A stretch of 64,000 nucleotides of DNA from Paramecium octaurelia (Eukaryota > Ciliophora > Oligohymenophorea > Peniculida > Parameciidae). The notes beneath the pieces were generated by a model. The model was not told where the DNA came from. It did not search any database and saw nothing but the letters and a program-made list of their open reading frames with translations. Positions 63,085 to 64,000 of this stretch are shown here, in pieces. A program made the translations under genes and the position numbers. The stretch lies in contig CAJJDP010000007.1 in the NCBI GenBank assembly GCA_905182995.1, positions 826,551 through 890,550 on the forward strand. Reading direction: 5' to 3'. The stretch's first letter is position 1, and the number at the start of each line of letters is the position of its first letter.

Positions 63085-63652
63085 ATTATTAATAAATCTT
63101 TTTAATTAAATTACCTATTTTTATATGACAATTAAATTATTGAATAATAATAAATTAATTAGGTAATATGATGATGAAATCAAAGTTTAAAGAAAGGAAT
63201 TAAGTAAATATTAAAATAAAAAAAATTCGATAATTGCAAGGCAACTTACAAAAAACAAAAAATAATTGATTTTATCTAACATATCCTTATATTTCTTTAA
63301 TTCTCTATTATAATTCTCTCATTTCTCCATTTAACCTATACTGTTGTGTTTTTATGAATAATCGTATAATTTTGTTTCACATTCTTCCAACTAATACATT
63401 TTATTGTTTAAAGGAATAGATGACTGAAAATATAATAGCTATCAACTATTACAAGATTATATATTTTGTATTATATTATCTTATTAATATCTTTATTTTA
63501 ACTATTTGATGAGAATTTTAAACTGTATCCTTAGTAAGTGATATTCTCTTCAATAGACAATTAATGAAGAATGAAGAATTATTTTTATTGGAACGTAGAA
63601 AAATTAAGAAAAATTATCATGATTTCAAATGAATAAAAAGAAGTAGATGATT
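63085..63652. other. AT-rich region, possible gene remnants
   Basis: About 570 bases. A minus-strand stretch at 63319-63530 reads as coiled coil (MYQLEECETKLYDYSQKHN, stop TGA 63319-63321) with a possible 29-nt intron upstream, but I could not join it convincingly to other exons. Confidence 0.3.
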
Positions 63653-64000
63653 TCATTTTTTGATTTAATGAAACAACTCATCAACTTTCTCAATTTGAAG
63701 TCTTAAAAAATTGTCAGTAATTAGTTAGTCTTCCCAATTTTATTGTATTTTATGTCTAATTTTTTCATCAGTTTATATATAATATTGAAATCTTTGCTAA
63801 ATGGAAGTAGAATCTAGTTTTAACTAATACTAGTTGGTTTCTTTATTCTTAATCGGAATTTGGTTTTAATTAAATATCGTAAATTTAAATTAAATGATTT
63901 AAATGTTCTTTCTGAGATTTAGACTTACAAATATTAAAAATTAATTATTATAATCAAAGTTGTATATAGGATATAAAATTAATGCTTATTTGTAATAATA
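63653..64000 (-). CDS. Possible coiled-coil gene, cut by the window edge
   Basis: A minus-strand frame open from the window edge to TGA 63653-63655. The last 45 residues look like a coiled coil (TDEKIRHKIQQNWEDQLI, LRLQIEKVDELFHQI); upstream it is more random and may contain introns. The start is not visible. Moderate to low confidence. Confidence 0.35.

Overview
The window reads as macronuclear DNA of a ciliate of the Paramecium type. Long, protein-like frames open only if TAA and TAG are read as glutamine and TGA is the sole stop. Genes are cut by very short introns (about 19-35 nt, GT...AG) whose removal restores frame. The DNA is AT-rich and gene-dense, with spacers often under 100 bp. 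There are no operons, Shine-Dalgarno sites, CRISPR arrays or insertion sequences, and I saw no tRNA, rRNA or telomere. Because a frame that tolerates TAA and TAG stays open by chance for about 50-80 codons here, short unsupported ORFs get low confidence. All exon joins were made by eye from reading frame and GT/AG ends.

Layout. 1-11.1 kb: 3' part of an ARID-domain gene, a Ser/Thr kinase, coiled-coil proteins, a 1116-residue TPR protein and a very small HP1-like chromo/chromoshadow protein. 11.5-20.3 kb: RPS18, a Ca2+-ATPase-like protein that has lost every catalytic motif, a ULK/ATG1-like kinase, a CTD-type phosphatase and RPL10. 20.6-29.4 kb: an acid lipase, a Gln/Asn-rich pseudokinase, a probable membrane-tethered PP1 regulator, a second ULK-like kinase and the PP2A scaffold subunit. 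29.4-41.5 kb: nicotinamidase, ENY2, a CHMP2-type ESCRT-III subunit, a Pro/Gln-rich coiled-coil protein, UBC13, an ankyrin-bromodomain protein, RUVBL1 and a TMEM8/PGAP6-like membrane protein. 41.6-53.8 kb: an importin-alpha-like protein, VTI1 SNARE, NUP93-like nucleoporin, OST48, DPY30, a metallo-beta-lactamase/rhodanese enzyme, a mitochondrial-looking RCC1 protein, a PSTAIRE CDK and a UTP30/RSL1D1-like ribosome factor. 53.8-64 kb: a C2H2 protein, a PX-BAR sorting nexin, coiled-coil proteins, an unusual alpha-tubulin and a 2OG-Fe(II) oxygenase, separated by longer AT-rich spacers.

Together these are mostly conserved eukaryotic housekeeping genes in several groups: chromatin (ARID, HP1-like, ENY2, ankyrin-bromodomain, RUVBL1, DPY30), phospho-signalling (four active-looking kinases, one pseudokinase, PP2A-A, PP1 regulator, CTD phosphatase) and membrane traffic (CHMP2, VTI1, sorting nexin). 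The most unusual object is the full-length pseudo-P-type ATPase at 12.1-15.3 kb.
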